64,000 nucleotides of DNA from Methylophilaceae bacterium (GTDB lineage: Bacteria; Pseudomonadota; Gammaproteobacteria; Burkholderiales; Methylophilaceae). Location: the NCBI GenBank assembly GCA_013141125.1, contig JABFRO010000001.1, positions 620,001 through 684,000 on the forward strand, read 5' to 3'. Below are positions 9,379 to 19,282 of this stretch, piece by piece. A program made the translations under genes and the position numbers. The notes under the pieces are model-generated. The model saw only the letters and a list, made by a program, of their open reading frames with translations. It did no database searches and was not told the origin of the DNA. Numbering within the stretch: the stretch's first letter is position 1; every line of letters begins with the position of its first letter.

Positions 9379-10394
9379 GCGGCTATTTACTCAAACGTCT
9401 GTTCTGGATGCTGCCTTTACTGATAGGCATCAGCCTGATTTCATTTTTAATCATGCATCTGGCTCCCGGCGATATTACTTCTACAGAGGCCAGCTTCAAC
9501 CCCAAAGCCTCTGAGGAATCACGGCAGAAGTTGCGTGCAATTTACAATCTGGATAAACCGGTGATTGTGCAATACGGCTTGTGGATGAAGCGCATGGTCA
9601 CGCTGGATTTCGGCACCTCTTTTGCCAGTCATCAACGTCCGGTGTTTTGGCAAACCAAGGATAAAGATGGCAATGTCAGTAAAGGCATGATTCAGGAAGC
9701 CTTGCCGATTACCTTGCTGATTAATGTATTAAGCCTGGTATTAATCATCGCGGTGGCCTTGCCACTGGGTGTTATTTCCGCGCTGAATCAAAATCGTGCG
9801 CCGGATCGTGCCATTACGCTATTTGTGTTTATAGGCTTTGCCATACCCGGCTTTTGGCTGGCATTGATGCTGATGTACTGGACAGGTGTGGTGCATAACT
9901 GGCTGCCTATTTCCGGTATACATAGTCTGGGCTTTGAGAAAATGAGCTGGATAGCGCAAGCGGCAGATAGCTTGAAACATCTGGCGCTGCCCATTTTCAT
10001 TTCCAGTCTGGGCGGATTGGCCGGTATTTCGCTGTTTGTGCGTAACGGGATGCTGGATGTGCTGCATCAGGATTACATCACCACGGCGCGCGCTAAAGGC
10101 TTGTCTGAAAACACGGTGGTTTACCGCCATGCCTTGCGCAATGCGCTGCTGCCCTTGATTACTATTTTGGGTTTATCCATCCCCGGCCTGATAGGTGGTG
10201 CGGTCATCGCTGAATCCATTTTCGCCATTCCCGGCATGGGCAAGCTGTTTTACGATGCCGTGATGATGCGCGATTTTCCGGTGATTATGGGCATACTCAC
10301 CATAGGCTCGGCACTGACTCTGCTCGGCAATCTATTGGCCGATGTGGCCTATGCCTGGGCTGATCCGCGTGTGCGCCGGGGTGTGATGCAATGA
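9375..10394 (+). CDS. ABC transporter permease, DppB/OppB type
   Basis: An integral membrane permease (339 aa) of a peptide-type ABC importer. It has the N-terminal helix and periplasmic domain of the DppB group (LIMHLAPGDITSTEASF), about six transmembrane segments, and an EAA loop that contacts the ATPase (TTARAKGLSENTVVYRHALR). The start overlaps the substrate-binding gene (ATGA at 9375-9378), and the second permease follows 22 bp later, so the three form one transcription unit. Confidence 0.93.
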   Translation: MSGYLLKRLFWMLPLLIGISLISFLIMHLAPGDITSTEASFNPKASEESRQKLRAIYNLDKPVIVQYGLWMKRMVTLDFGTSFASHQRPVFWQTKDKDGNVSKGMIQEALPITLLINVLSLVLIIAVALPLGVISALNQNRAPDRAITLFVFIGFAIPGFWLALMLMYWTGVVHNWLPISGIHSLGFEKMSWIAQAADSLKHLALPIFISSLGGLAGISLFVRNGMLDVLHQDYITTARAKGLSENTVVYRHALRNALLPLITILGLSIPGLIGGAVIAESIFAIPGMGKLFYDAVMMRDFPVIMGILTIGSALTLLGNLLADVAYAWADPRVRRGVMQ

Positions 10395-10416
10395 CGTATT
10401 CTGAAGGTTTCATGCA

Positions 10417-11229
10417 ATGAAACGCGCACTCAGTAATCCGCTAGCCTTGTCCGGCTTTATCATCATCGCCAGTATTTTTGTGCTGGCACTGGCCGCGCCT
10501 ATCATTGCGCCGTTTGATCCTGAAGCAATAGATGTCAAAGCCATTCTGCTTTCGCCTTCCATGCAACACTTGATGGGCACGGACGGCTTGGGGCGCGATG
10601 TATTCTCGCGCATGTTGTTTGGCGCACGCATCTCACTGCTGGTCGGCATAGTCGCGGTTGGTATTGCTACCGCCATCGGCATCGTGCTGGGTGCCATCTC
10701 CGGCTATTATCGTGGCTGGGTGGATGTGGTCATCATGCGTTTTGTCGATGTCATGTTGTCCATCCCTACTTTCTTTCTGATTTTGGCGGTGATTGCCTTC
10801 CTTACCCCTTCCATCTGGAACATCATGATTGTCATTGGCCTGACTTCATGGATGGGGGTGACCCGTATGGTGCGCGCAGAATTTTTAAGCCTGCGTGGCC
10901 GCGAATTTGTGCTTGCGGCAGAAACGCTGGGCGCAAAAGATGCACGCCTGATTTTCAAACATTTATTACCCAATAGCCTGACTCCTATTATTGTCAGCTC
11001 GGTGTTAGGTGTCGCCAGCGCCGTGCTGGTGGAATCCGGTTTGAGCTTTCTCGGCCTGGGCGTACAGGCACCGCAAGCCTCCTGGGGCAACATACTCACC
11101 GATGGCAAAGAATATATTCAATTTGCCTGGTGGCTTTCGCTCTTCCCTGGCTTGGCAATTTTAATAACCGTGCTGGGTTATAATCTGCTGGGAGAAGGCT
11201 TGCGCGATGCGCTAGACCCCAGAACATAA
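10417..11229 (+). CDS. ABC transporter permease, DppC/OppC type
   Basis: The second permease of the peptide-type importer (270 aa). It has the OppC_N leader (LALSGFIIIASIFVLALAAP), the conserved HLMGTDGLGRDVFSRMLFGA segment, and the EAA loop AAETLGAKDARLIFKHLLPN, followed by LVESGLSFLGLGVQAPQASW. The matching DppD/DppF-type ATPases are absent here; the next gene is fabI. The ATPases are therefore probably encoded elsewhere and perhaps shared with another transporter. Confidence 0.93.
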   Translation: MKRALSNPLALSGFIIIASIFVLALAAPIIAPFDPEAIDVKAILLSPSMQHLMGTDGLGRDVFSRMLFGARISLLVGIVAVGIATAIGIVLGAISGYYRGWVDVVIMRFVDVMLSIPTFFLILAVIAFLTPSIWNIMIVIGLTSWMGVTRMVRAEFLSLRGREFVLAAETLGAKDARLIFKHLLPNSLTPIIVSSVLGVASAVLVESGLSFLGLGVQAPQASWGNILTDGKEYIQFAWWLSLFPGLAILITVLGYNLLGEGLRDALDPRT

Positions 11230-11278
11230 TGTACTAGCCGCTCATCAAGCGCTATTACCCAACACAAGGATATAACAA

Positions 11279-12064
11279 ATGGGATTTTTAACAGGAAAAC
11301 GTGCACTGATTATTGGCTTGCTGAGCAATCGCTCCATTGCTTACGGCATTGCGGCCGCCATGAAACGCGAAGGTGCGGAACTAGCTTTCACCTACCAGAT
11401 TGACAAACATCAGGAACGCGTCAGCAAACTCGCTGCAGATTTTGACTCCACCATTATCCTGCCCTGCGATGTGGCAGAAGATGCGCAAATTGAAGCGCTA
11501 TTCCCCGCCCTCGCCCAGCATTGGGATGGCTTCGACATCCTGGTGCATTCTGTCGCTTTTGTGCCCAAAGTAGCGCTGGAAGGTGATTACATCGAATCCG
11601 TCAATCGCGAATATTTCAAGATTGCGCATGACGTCAGTTCTTACAGCTTTGCCGCACTGGCCAAAGCCGCGTTACCTTACATGCAAGGGCGCAAGGCCAG
11701 CCTGCTAACGCTGAGCTATCTGGGTGCAGAACGCAGCCTGCCCAGCTACAACGTCATGGGTCTGGCCAAAGCCAGTCTGGAGGCCAATGTGCGCTATATG
11801 GCGCAGAGCCTTGGCCCTAAAGGCATACGCGTAAATGCCGTTTCTGCCGGCCCCATCAAAACGCTGGCGGCTGCCGGCATTTCCGGCTTTGATAAAATCA
11901 TCGGCTTTAATGAAAAACACGCGCCATTGCGTCGCAATGTGACGATAGAAGAAGTGGGCAATGCAGCGGCTTTTCTGTGTAGTGATTTGGCATCCGGCAT
12001 CACCGGTGAGATTACCTATGTGGATGGCGGCATGAATACTACGGTTGCGGGTGTTGTTGATTAA
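11279..12064 (+). CDS. fabI: Enoyl-[acyl-carrier-protein] reductase (NADH)
   Basis: FabI performs the last reduction of each fatty-acid elongation cycle and is the triclosan target in many bacteria. The 261-aa protein is a divergent SDR with the N-terminal nucleotide motif [20 protein letters not shown], and the Tyr-x6-Lys catalytic pair in [20 protein letters not shown]. The C-terminus has [14 protein letters not shown]. An AAGGA ribosome-binding site precedes ATG 11279. It is downstream of the importer genes but separated by 49 bp. Confidence 0.97.
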   Translation: MGFLTGKRALIIGLLSNRSIAYGIAAAMKREGAELAFTYQIDKHQERVSKLAADFDSTIILPCDVAEDAQIEALFPALAQHWDGFDILVHSVAFVPKVALEGDYIESVNREYFKIAHDVSSYSFAALAKAALPYMQGRKASLLTLSYLGAERSLPSYNVMGLAKASLEANVRYMAQSLGPKGIRVNAVSAGPIKTLAAAGISGFDKIIGFNEKHAPLRRNVTIEEVGNAAAFLCSDLASGITGEITYVDGGMNTTVAGVVD

Positions 12065-12077
12065 TTTTTAGAATTTA

Positions 12078-12108
12078 GCAGGCGGGTACAAAAATCGTGC
12101 CCACCTGC
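12078..12108. terminator. Stem-loop between convergent fabI and HAD gene
   Basis: Imperfect inverted repeat with GCAGG at 12078-12082 pairing with CCTGC at 12104-12108 and a GGG/CCC inner block around an A-rich loop. It lies between the stops of two convergent genes, where a bidirectional terminator is expected. No strong U-tract follows on either strand, so the call rests mostly on position. Confidence 0.4.
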
Positions 12109-12111
12109 GGG

Positions 12112-12765
12112 TTAAGCACTTGGTAGCCGTTCAATCACGGCAATACTATTTTGCTCGCAATAATTCTTCCAATCCGCAACTTCAGTCCATGCACTAACAA
12201 ATACAAAATCCAGCGCAGCGCTTAAAGCGGCCTGATGATCGTACAAACTGTCACCAAAAAATAATGCGGGTTGCAGCAAATTGCCACTGGCGATTTCTCG
12301 TGCCAGAATGGCAATCTTGTTATCCGGGCTGCCGAAAATACCACCATCAAACATTTCTATCAAAGCCCGCTGGCTGAATAACTCACGCAGTTCAGCTTGA
12401 TCACCGCCCGAGACGATCATCCAGCGAGCATCGAGGGTGGATTTACGTAATGCTTGCAGATTTTGTGCAATTTCACAGTGCAGCAGGCCTTGATGGATTT
12501 TTTCAGCAAAACCATCCAATAAAAACTTCATGGAGGCCTTCGTGACTGGCTGTTGCATTATTTCGCGCAGAAAATATTCGAACTTTGGATAGCGCGATAT
12601 GCCGCCGAATTGTACATGGTGGTCAACAATGGCTTGGGCTTGTTGCGGATTGCTGCCAAAACTGATGGCCACATCAAAATAAGCTTGTGTTTTTAGCCGG
12701 TTGGAATCCAGCACCACGCCATCACAATCAAATACCAGCGTTTTGTAGTGTTGCAGATTTAACAA
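12112..12765 (-). CDS. HAD-superfamily phosphatase (phosphoglycolate-phosphatase-like)
   Basis: A 217-aa haloacid dehalogenase-type hydrolase. Motif I is LVFDCDGVVLDSN with the nucleophile and acid Asp pair, motif II is the MIVSGGD serine segment, and motif IV is ALFFGDSLYDHQAAL with its acidic pair; a helical cap domain lies between I and II. This architecture fits small-molecule phosphatases acting on sugar phosphates or phosphoglycolate. It is leftward, 94 bp downstream of eda, and may be co-transcribed with it, suggesting but not proving a role in sugar-phosphate metabolism. Confidence 0.8.
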   Translation of the reverse strand: MLNLQHYKTLVFDCDGVVLDSNRLKTQAYFDVAISFGSNPQQAQAIVDHHVQFGGISRYPKFEYFLREIMQQPVTKASMKFLLDGFAEKIHQGLLHCEIAQNLQALRKSTLDARWMIVSGGDQAELRELFSQRALIEMFDGGIFGSPDNKIAILAREIASGNLLQPALFFGDSLYDHQAALSAALDFVFVSAWTEVADWKNYCEQNSIAVIERLPSA

Positions 12766-12859
12766 AGCGGTTTAATTATTTCGGTGGCGATTTAAGCAAA
12801 GATGGATGCAATCCCATCCCTGCCATTTAATCGGCCGGGGATGGAATTACTAGGGAGAA

Positions 12860-13489
12860 TTAAACAGCTGGCTTGATTTGGCTGGCTTCACGCGCCAGAC
12901 GGGTAATACCTTGCCAATCTTTGGCAGCCACCAAATTAGCCGGTGTCAGCCAGGTGCCGCCACACACAGGCACATTGGGCAAGGCCAGAAACTGGGGCGC
13001 AGTTTCAACAGTAATGCCGCCGGTCGGACAGAATTTCACGTCAGTAAACGGGCCGCCAAAGCCTTTGAGCAGATTGATGCCGCCCACCGCAACCGCCGGG
13101 AATAGCTTCAGAAAAAAATAGCCGTCGGCATTGGCTTGCATGATTTCACTGCCGGTGGAAACGCCCGGCAACAGGGGCAAACCCATTTCCAGGCAGGCTT
13201 TGCCTAATTCACTGGTGTAACCCGGGCTAACTGCAAATACACAACCCGCTTTTTTGGCAGCCTCCGCATCCGCCACACTACGTACTGTACCCGCGCCGAT
13301 AATGGCTTCTGGCACCGCTTTGGCGATGGCTTCCATACATTGCAAGGCAACTGGTGTTCTTAAGGTGATTTCCAGCACACGAATGCCGCCGTCTACCAAT
13401 GCCTGCGCCATAGGCACAGCATCTTCAATGTTGTTGATGACGATGACGGGGATAACCGGGCCGTAATTTGCTAAATCCAGGGTCTTCAT
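12860..13489 (-). CDS. eda: 2-keto-3-deoxy-6-phosphogluconate aldolase
   Basis: Eda splits KDPG to pyruvate and glyceraldehyde-3-phosphate, the final step of the Entner-Doudoroff pathway. The 209-aa class I aldolase shows the general acid Glu in RVLEITLRTP, the GAGTVRS loop, the Schiff-base Lys in YFFLKLFPA, and the phosphate-binding segment FCPTGGIT. It lies downstream of edd on the same strand with an 85-bp gap, so both dedicated enzymes of the pathway are present and probably co-expressed. Confidence 0.96.
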   Translation of the reverse strand: MKTLDLANYGPVIPVIVINNIEDAVPMAQALVDGGIRVLEITLRTPVALQCMEAIAKAVPEAIIGAGTVRSVADAEAAKKAGCVFAVSPGYTSELGKACLEMGLPLLPGVSTGSEIMQANADGYFFLKLFPAVAVGGINLLKGFGGPFTDVKFCPTGGITVETAPQFLALPNVPVCGGTWLTPANLVAAKDWQGITRLAREASQIKPAV

Positions 13490-13574
13490 TATTATTTATA
13501 AGCCTTTAAAGTGTTTTTTGTAAATTAACTCTTAACTGAGGCTGGTTTGAAACCAGCTCCAGCGAATATATTAT

Positions 13575-15392
13575 TTATAGCCAGGTAATCGCACCCTCTT
13601 CGGCACTCAGCACATTGCGACGCATACCACCGAAAAGTTCACGACCCATGCCATGCGAATTGCTAATGGATTGTTCCTCGGATAATTTAGCCGACACGCG
13701 CGTTTTCCACACTTCTTCATCCACCAATGCATCCAGTGTACCGGCGACCGCATCCAGGCGTATCAAGTCGCCGGTTTTGACTTTACCCAACGGGCCATTA
13801 GCCAGAGCTTCCGGGCTGATATGAATAGCCGCAGGTACTTTACCGGAAGCCCCACTCATACGTCCATCCGTCACAATTGCCACCTTGAAACCCTTACCTT
13901 GCAGCACGGCCATGGGCGGTGTCATTTTGTGCAATTCGGGCATACCATTGGCACGCGGCCCCTGGAAGCGAATCACCGCGATAAAATCTCTATCCAATTT
14001 TCCTGCTTTAAATGCCGCGAGCAATTCTTCCTGCGCGGTAAATACAATGGCAGGCGCTTCGATAATATGTCTATCTTCCGGCACGGCGGATACTTTAATC
14101 ACCGAACGACCCAGATTACCCGTTAACAGCTTCAAGCCACCCGTTTCGCTGAATGGCGCATCAATGTTACGTACTACGCTTTTATCTATGGTCTGCTTGG
14201 GTAAATCTTTCCATACCAGACGCTCACGTACCAGCTCCGGCACTTTGCCGAATTCGCGCAGACCACCTTCAGAAACAGTAGCTACATCGGCATGCATGTA
14301 ACCGCCATCTATCAATTCGCGAATGATAAAACTGGGGCCACCTGCGGCCTGAAACTGGTTAACATCAGCGGCACCGTTAGGATAGACGCGCGCCAATAGT
14401 GGTGTGGTTTGCGATAAATCGGAAAAATCCGTCCAGTCAATAATGATACCTGCGGCGCGCGCCACGGCCACCCAATGAATCAAATGGTTGGTGGAACCAC
14501 CGGTTGCCAGCAACGCCACCATGGCATTAACGATAACGCGTACATCAACCAGACGGCCTATGGGAGTAAAGTGCTGTCCCGGAAGGATGGATAGCAAGGT
14601 ACTGACCGCTTCGCGTGTAAGTGCCTCGCGTATACCGGTTTCAGGATGAATAAAGGCGGCACCAGGCACATGCAAACCCATCGCTTCCAGCAACATCTGA
14701 TTGCTGTTGGCTGTGCCATAGAAGGTACAGGTGCCAACACCATGATAAGCCGCCGATTCTGAAGCCAGTAATTCGCCACGCCCAACCATGCCGCGCGCAT
14801 AATGTTCGCGCACGGTGGATTTTTCGGAATGGCTCATACCGCTGCTGGTCATCGGGCCGGCGGGAACAAAAACACAGGGCAAATGGCCAAATTGCAAAGC
14901 GCCAATCAACAAACCCGGCACGATTTTATCGCAAACGCCCAGCAGTAAAGCGCCATCAAATACATCATGCGACAGTCCAATCGCGGTACTCATGGCAATG
15001 GTATCGCGCGAGAACAAGCTCAACTCCATGCCTGGTTCACCTTGTGTTACGCCATCACACATAGCTGGCACGCCGCCTGCCACTTGCACGGTAGCGCCCA
15101 GTTTTCGTGCTTCATCACGGATAACATCAGGGAAGCGCTCATAAGGTTGATGCGCTGACAACATATCGTTATAAGCTGTAACAATACCAATATGGGGGGC
15201 GCGCTCTGCCACTACGCGTAACTTGTCATTGGTAGGCAATGCCGCAAATGCATGCGCCACGTTGGCACAGCCCATGCGGTCAGCGCCACGAGGGCGTGCA
15301 ATGGCCTGCTCCATACGTTGCAAATAAGCCTGACGGGTAAGCGCACTACGTTCACGAATACGCTGTGTGACTTCAATTAAGGATTGCTTCAT
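13575..15392 (-). CDS. edd: 6-phosphogluconate dehydratase
   Basis: Edd dehydrates 6-phosphogluconate to KDPG; it is an iron-sulfur enzyme of the IlvD/Edd family. At 605 aa from the chosen start it has the family's usual length. The conserved cysteines are seen in [20 protein letters not shown] and [13 protein letters not shown], and the C-terminal signature in [20 protein letters not shown]. The frame is open to 15446, but the ATG at 15392 ([16 protein letters not shown]) gives the typical N-terminus. It is followed by eda. Confidence 0.95.
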   Translation of the reverse strand: MKQSLIEVTQRIRERSALTRQAYLQRMEQAIARPRGADRMGCANVAHAFAALPTNDKLRVVAERAPHIGIVTAYNDMLSAHQPYERFPDVIRDEARKLGATVQVAGGVPAMCDGVTQGEPGMELSLFSRDTIAMSTAIGLSHDVFDGALLLGVCDKIVPGLLIGALQFGHLPCVFVPAGPMTSSGMSHSEKSTVREHYARGMVGRGELLASESAAYHGVGTCTFYGTANSNQMLLEAMGLHVPGAAFIHPETGIREALTREAVSTLLSILPGQHFTPIGRLVDVRVIVNAMVALLATGGSTNHLIHWVAVARAAGIIIDWTDFSDLSQTTPLLARVYPNGAADVNQFQAAGGPSFIIRELIDGGYMHADVATVSEGGLREFGKVPELVRERLVWKDLPKQTIDKSVVRNIDAPFSETGGLKLLTGNLGRSVIKVSAVPEDRHIIEAPAIVFTAQEELLAAFKAGKLDRDFIAVIRFQGPRANGMPELHKMTPPMAVLQGKGFKVAIVTDGRMSGASGKVPAAIHISPEALANGPLGKVKTGDLIRLDAVAGTLDALVDEEVWKTRVSAKLSEEQSISNSHGMGRELFGGMRRNVLSAEEGAITWL

Positions 15393-15492
15393 GATGGCCT
15401 GATTGCAGATGTGATTAATTGTTCGATTATCCTTAAACCAAGGCACAGCGTCAAATAACCAACTTTTTTAGTTGTGAATAGCGGATATTTCT

Positions 15493-16929
15493 CTAAGATG
15501 CGTGTGAAGGAGCTTTCGATTGCCCATATAGATGCAAGGTTTTTTCCCGCGCTACGGCATGGTCGATGATGGGTGCGGGGTAATCCGAACCAATAATCAA
15601 CTGACGCTGTTGTTCATGCACTGGTAGCAGCCATGGTTTATGGATATATTTGTCAGGGCAATTTTTCAGCTCAGGCACATAGCGGCGTATGAATTTTCCT
15701 TCTGCATCAAATCTTTCTGATTGGGTAACGGGGTTGAAAATACGAAACCAGGGCTGGGCATCGCAGCCGGTGGAAGCCGCCCATTGCCAGCCACCATTAT
15801 TGGCGGCAAGGTCAAAATCAATCAGCTTTTCGGCAAAATAGCGCTCGCCCCAGCGCCAATCTATTTGCAAGTCCTTAACCAGAAACGAGGCGGTAATCAT
15901 GCGCAAACGATTGTGCATGAAACCGGTTTGATTCATTTGACGCATCCCGGCATCCACCAGCGGATAACCGGTCATGCCGTTTTTCCAGGCAAAAAACCAG
16001 TCAGGATTATTGGTATAAGCCAAATGTTCAAACTGCGGCTTGAATGCATGCTGCACCACGCGTGGATGCTGGAATAACAACATCTGATAAAAATCGCGCC
16101 AGATCAGCTCTGTCAGCCACGTCTGTGCGCCCTCCCCGCCCATGTAATAGGCTGCTCTGGCCAAAGCGCGTATGGATATAGTGCCGAAACGCAAATGCGT
16201 GGAAAGATAGGAAACGCCTTTAACGGCTGGAAAATCGCGCCGTGCCTGGTACTGGTGGATGCGTTGCTGAAAATCAGCAAATAGTTTTGCAGCTCCCGAC
16301 ATGCCGCAAGGCAAAGCCAGTTCGCTTAAATTTGTTTCTTGAAACCCAAGATCATTCAAGTTGGGCATAGCTGTGCCAGCAAAATGCGCCAATGCAGAAA
16401 AATAGCGCTCGGTGGGGTAGCTACGCAGATAAAAATCATCCAGCTTTTTCAGCCAGGCATTTTTATATGGTGTGAACACGCTAAATGGCGTGCCTACTCC
16501 AGTCAGCACTTCATCACGCTCAAAAATCACCTGATCCTTGAAATCCAGAAAGGCTACCCCCTGCTCCGCCAATTGCACGCCCACTTCACGGTCACGCGCA
16601 ATCGCTTGCGGCTCGTAATCGTGATTAGCGAACACAGCTTGCGCATTGAGCTGGCACGCTAATTGTGGAATCAGCTGTCGCGCGCTGCCATGCAGAATAT
16701 GCAAATCACTACCCTGCTGTTGCAAAATCAGTTGCAACTCCTGCACACTGTGCCAGATAAATTCCACGCGGCGGTCAGCCCGATTAGGCAGCTGGTTGAG
16801 AATGTCGGTATCAAACACAAATGCGCAATGCACAGCCGAACTGAGCTTGAGAGCATGATAAAGCGCGGTATGGTCATGCAAACGCAAATCACGGCGCAAC
16901 CAACAAATTACATTAGAGTATTGGCTCAT
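15493..16929 (-). CDS. phrB: Deoxyribodipyrimidine photolyase
   Basis: A light-driven flavoenzyme that repairs cyclobutane pyrimidine dimers. The 478-aa protein has the N-terminal antenna-binding Rossmann domain (NVICWLRRDLRLHDHTAL), and the C-terminal FAD domain with WLTELIWRDFYQMLLF, MRQMNQTGFMHNRLRM and NGGWQWAASTGCDAQPWFR, as in class I CPD photolyases. Its start overlaps the end of xseA by 4 bp (16926-16929), so the two are translationally coupled, pairing two DNA-repair activities. Confidence 0.95.
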   Translation of the reverse strand: MSQYSNVICWLRRDLRLHDHTALYHALKLSSAVHCAFVFDTDILNQLPNRADRRVEFIWHSVQELQLILQQQGSDLHILHGSARQLIPQLACQLNAQAVFANHDYEPQAIARDREVGVQLAEQGVAFLDFKDQVIFERDEVLTGVGTPFSVFTPYKNAWLKKLDDFYLRSYPTERYFSALAHFAGTAMPNLNDLGFQETNLSELALPCGMSGAAKLFADFQQRIHQYQARRDFPAVKGVSYLSTHLRFGTISIRALARAAYYMGGEGAQTWLTELIWRDFYQMLLFQHPRVVQHAFKPQFEHLAYTNNPDWFFAWKNGMTGYPLVDAGMRQMNQTGFMHNRLRMITASFLVKDLQIDWRWGERYFAEKLIDFDLAANNGGWQWAASTGCDAQPWFRIFNPVTQSERFDAEGKFIRRYVPELKNCPDKYIHKPWLLPVHEQQRQLIIGSDYPAPIIDHAVAREKTLHLYGQSKAPSHAS

Positions 16930-18137
16930 GTCATTGTTTTTGAAACAATCGTATCTGCCGACCCTTCATCAAAGGTCAGGTGTAAAATCTGGCCGGTTTG
17001 CAGATTATGGCTGCTATGTACTACGCCACCATCACTGGCTTGCACCAAGGCATAACCGCGCTTGAGTACAGCATGTGGATTCAAGTGTTTCAAGTTTTGT
17101 TCCAGCCGTTTTATGAGTTGCTGTTGCCGCTGTAATTGCATATTAAGCGCACTACGCAGACGCAAATCCAGTTGTTGTAAATGGCTACGTTTTTGCGCAA
17201 TTTGTTGCGCGGGGGAAAGTAAGCGCCGCGCCAAATAATCCAGCTGTTGCGCGCGTTGTTGCAGTAGATGATCCATCTGCCGTTTGAGCCTTTGTTGCAA
17301 CTGGCGCAGACGATTTTGCATCGTTACACGATCCGGGCTGACTAGCTCAGCAGCGGCAGTAGGTGTAGCGGCACGTTGGTCGGCAACAAAATCGATGATG
17401 GTGAAATCGGTTTCATGGCCAACGCCGCTAATGGTTGGAATTTCACAGGCACTGATAGCGCGAGCTACTATTTCTTCATTGAAAGACCATAAATCCTCAA
17501 GGCTGCCACCACCCCGGCAGATTATCAAAACGTCACACTCAGCACGCTGATTTGCCAGGTTAATCGCTTTAACGATGAATCCAGCCGCAGTTTTACCTTG
17601 CACTGGCGTAGGGTAAATAATGATGGGAATGCCCGGCATACGCCGCTTGAGCGTAGTCAGTACATCTCTGAGCGCGGCGGCATCGGGAGAAGTGACTATA
17701 CCAATCTGGCGCGGATGCTGGGGAATGGGCAATTTACGTTCAGCATCAAACAAGCCTTCCTTTTGCAATTGCGCACGCAATCGCTCATAGGCTTCAAACA
17801 AAATACCGAGACCTGCGCGTTGTAAAAATTCAATGGTCAGCTGAAAATCACCACGTGCTTCGTATAGCGTTACCAGCGCGCGCGCTTCAATTTTATCGCC
17901 GTCTTTGGGCACCCAATTCAAAAAGCTATTACGGCCTTTGAACATCACGCAGCGCACTTGCGCACCGGTATCCTTCAGCGAAAAATACCAATGGCCGGAA
18001 GCCGCGCGCGTCAAATTGGAAATCTCGCCGCTTACCCAGAACAGCGGAAAACTGCGCTCTAAAATATCACGCGCCAAGCGATTAAGCTCGGTCACACTAA
18101 GTATTCGGGCGGGTATGGGCGAGGTGTTGTCATCCAT
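16926..18137 (-). CDS. xseA: Exodeoxyribonuclease VII large subunit
   Basis: XseA is the catalytic subunit of exonuclease VII, which degrades single-stranded DNA into oligonucleotides. The 403-aa protein has the N-terminal OB-fold (SVTELNRLARDILERSFPLF), the catalytic domain with IGIVTSPDAAALRDVL, ICRGGGSLEDLWSFNEE and GVGHETDFTIIDFVAD, and a long Gln/Arg-rich coiled coil typical of the family. I chose ATG 18137 as the start; the upstream part of the frame overlaps the divergent dsbB promoter region. xseB is not adjacent. Confidence 0.95.
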   Translation of the reverse strand: MDDNTSPIPARILSVTELNRLARDILERSFPLFWVSGEISNLTRAASGHWYFSLKDTGAQVRCVMFKGRNSFLNWVPKDGDKIEARALVTLYEARGDFQLTIEFLQRAGLGILFEAYERLRAQLQKEGLFDAERKLPIPQHPRQIGIVTSPDAAALRDVLTTLKRRMPGIPIIIYPTPVQGKTAAGFIVKAINLANQRAECDVLIICRGGGSLEDLWSFNEEIVARAISACEIPTISGVGHETDFTIIDFVADQRAATPTAAAELVSPDRVTMQNRLRQLQQRLKRQMDHLLQQRAQQLDYLARRLLSPAQQIAQKRSHLQQLDLRLRSALNMQLQRQQQLIKRLEQNLKHLNPHAVLKRGYALVQASDGGVVHSSHNLQTGQILHLTFDEGSADTIVSKTMT

Positions 18138-18194
18138 GGAGGCTACAAATCCGTTACAATAAAAGTACCAAATTATAAGCGTTGAGGGCATTGC

Positions 18195-18695
18195 ATGTTA
18201 AACAAACTATTAAAGGGTAGAAACGGCTATTGGCTGGGATTTATCACCAGCTTCGGCTTGATTGCAGCAGGCTTGGTTATCCAGCAGACTTACCATCTGG
18301 ATCCCTGCCCGTTATGCATTTCGCAGCGCATGGCTTTCATGGCACTGGGTACACTGTTTTTGATAGCAGCAATACATAACCCCGCACAACGCGGACGGCA
18401 GATATACGGCTTGCTGCATTTTATCGCTGCCAGCGTAGGTGCAGGCATTGCCGCACGCCATGTGTGGATACAAAGCCATCCTGACCAGGTGATGGCGGAA
18501 TGTGGCGTGGGTTTTGATTACATGTTTGAATCTTTCCCTTTCAAACGTGCAATAGAACTGGTGTTTAAAGGCACGGGCGAATGCACCAAAGTTGATTGGA
18601 CGTTCCTCAGCTTCACTATCCCGCAACTCTCCTTCGTCTGCTTTGTGGCCTTGGCCATTTTTGCGGTGCTGTTGACTCTGCGCAAAAAAGCTTGA
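18195..18695 (+). CDS. dsbB: Disulfide bond formation protein B
   Basis: DsbB re-oxidises the periplasmic thiol oxidase DsbA and passes electrons to quinones. The 166-aa protein has four transmembrane helices. The first redox pair is CPLC in the loop after helix 1 (DPCPLCISQRM), and the second periplasmic pair is ECGVGFDY and GTGECTKVDW. It is divergent from xseA and is followed by a clear Rho-independent terminator, so it is probably monocistronic. Confidence 0.95.
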   Translation: MLNKLLKGRNGYWLGFITSFGLIAAGLVIQQTYHLDPCPLCISQRMAFMALGTLFLIAAIHNPAQRGRQIYGLLHFIAASVGAGIAARHVWIQSHPDQVMAECGVGFDYMFESFPFKRAIELVFKGTGECTKVDWTFLSFTIPQLSFVCFVALAIFAVLLTLRKKA

Positions 18696-18734
18696 TGCAA
18701 TAAATTCAGAAGTAATTAATTCAGCAATACTTTA

Positions 18735-18770
18735 AGCAAAAGGGCGAATCATTCGCCCTTTTGCTTTTTA
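18735..18770 (+). terminator. Rho-independent terminator after dsbB
   Basis: A perfect GC-containing hairpin: the arm at 18735-18749 (core AAAAGGGCGAAT) is repeated in reverse complement at 18751-18765, followed by a T-run (TTTTTAA). It lies 40 bp after the dsbB stop. Confidence 0.9.
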
Positions 18771-19160
18771 AGGCAATGCCATCCAAGTACCTTTTTTCTT
18801 TACAGCGAACATCCAACAACATGTGGCAGATTTACAAGCTTGTAACTGCTAGGTTTAGCGCACTTTGATACTTACCATCACATGCTATCAAGCACTTGGC
18901 CTTATTTTCGTGGCATTGGCCACAATAATTTGGCTACATTCAAACCAGTATGGTTCCCAGATTAACCACTTTACATATAGGTATTTGTACGTATTGTGTC
19001 TTTTACTTTGAAGTGTTTAAATTTCTCTTAAGGTAAGGAATCGAACAACTTGTCAATGTTTCAGGCAAGTAGCTGATTTTCAACTTAAGTTTTTCGGGTT
19101 GTTGCTCGGCATACATGAGTGCTTGATGTATTTTTACGAATTTTAGACACTTGGTTAAAT
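18771..19160. other. Noncoding stretch upstream of the riboswitch
   Basis: AT-rich sequence between the dsbB terminator and the riboswitch with no supported gene on either strand. It must contain the promoter for the autotransporter transcript, but I see no unambiguous -35/-10 pair. Confidence 0.5.
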
Positions 19161-19162
19161 AA

Positions 19163-19235
19163 TAAAAAGCTAAACCTACTGGGAGGTAGGGACAGAAAGT
19201 CACGGATCCTCATGGATAGCCGAACTGCCGGTTTT
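19163..19235 (+). promoter_or_regulatory. GEMM-I cyclic di-GMP riboswitch aptamer
   Basis: The RNA would contain the GEMM-I signature: AAACC at 19172-19176 starts a hairpin (CCTAC/GTAGG) capped by a GNRA loop (GGGA), followed by GGGACAGAAAG at 19189-19199 and a second hairpin (ATCC/GGAT inside CGG/CCG) ending in AGCCG and TGCCG. Aligned from memory to the V. cholerae Vc2 aptamer, the ligand-contacting G20 would be 19169, A18 19167 and A47 19196. Positions 21-22 and 45-46 differ from Vc2 on both sides but still pair. G at position 20 favours cyclic di-GMP over 3',3'-cGAMP. It ends about 50 bp before the autotransporter ATG. Confidence 0.85.
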
Positions 19236-19282
19236 GATCTACGTTAAGGTCACTTAAGGCTAGGATTTTTCGGGATGGATAT

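Noticed and set aside
12814-12844. CCATCCC/GGGATGG inverted repeat between eda and the HAD gene
   Set aside because: No T-run in the transcribed direction; not convincing as a terminator and possibly within one operon.
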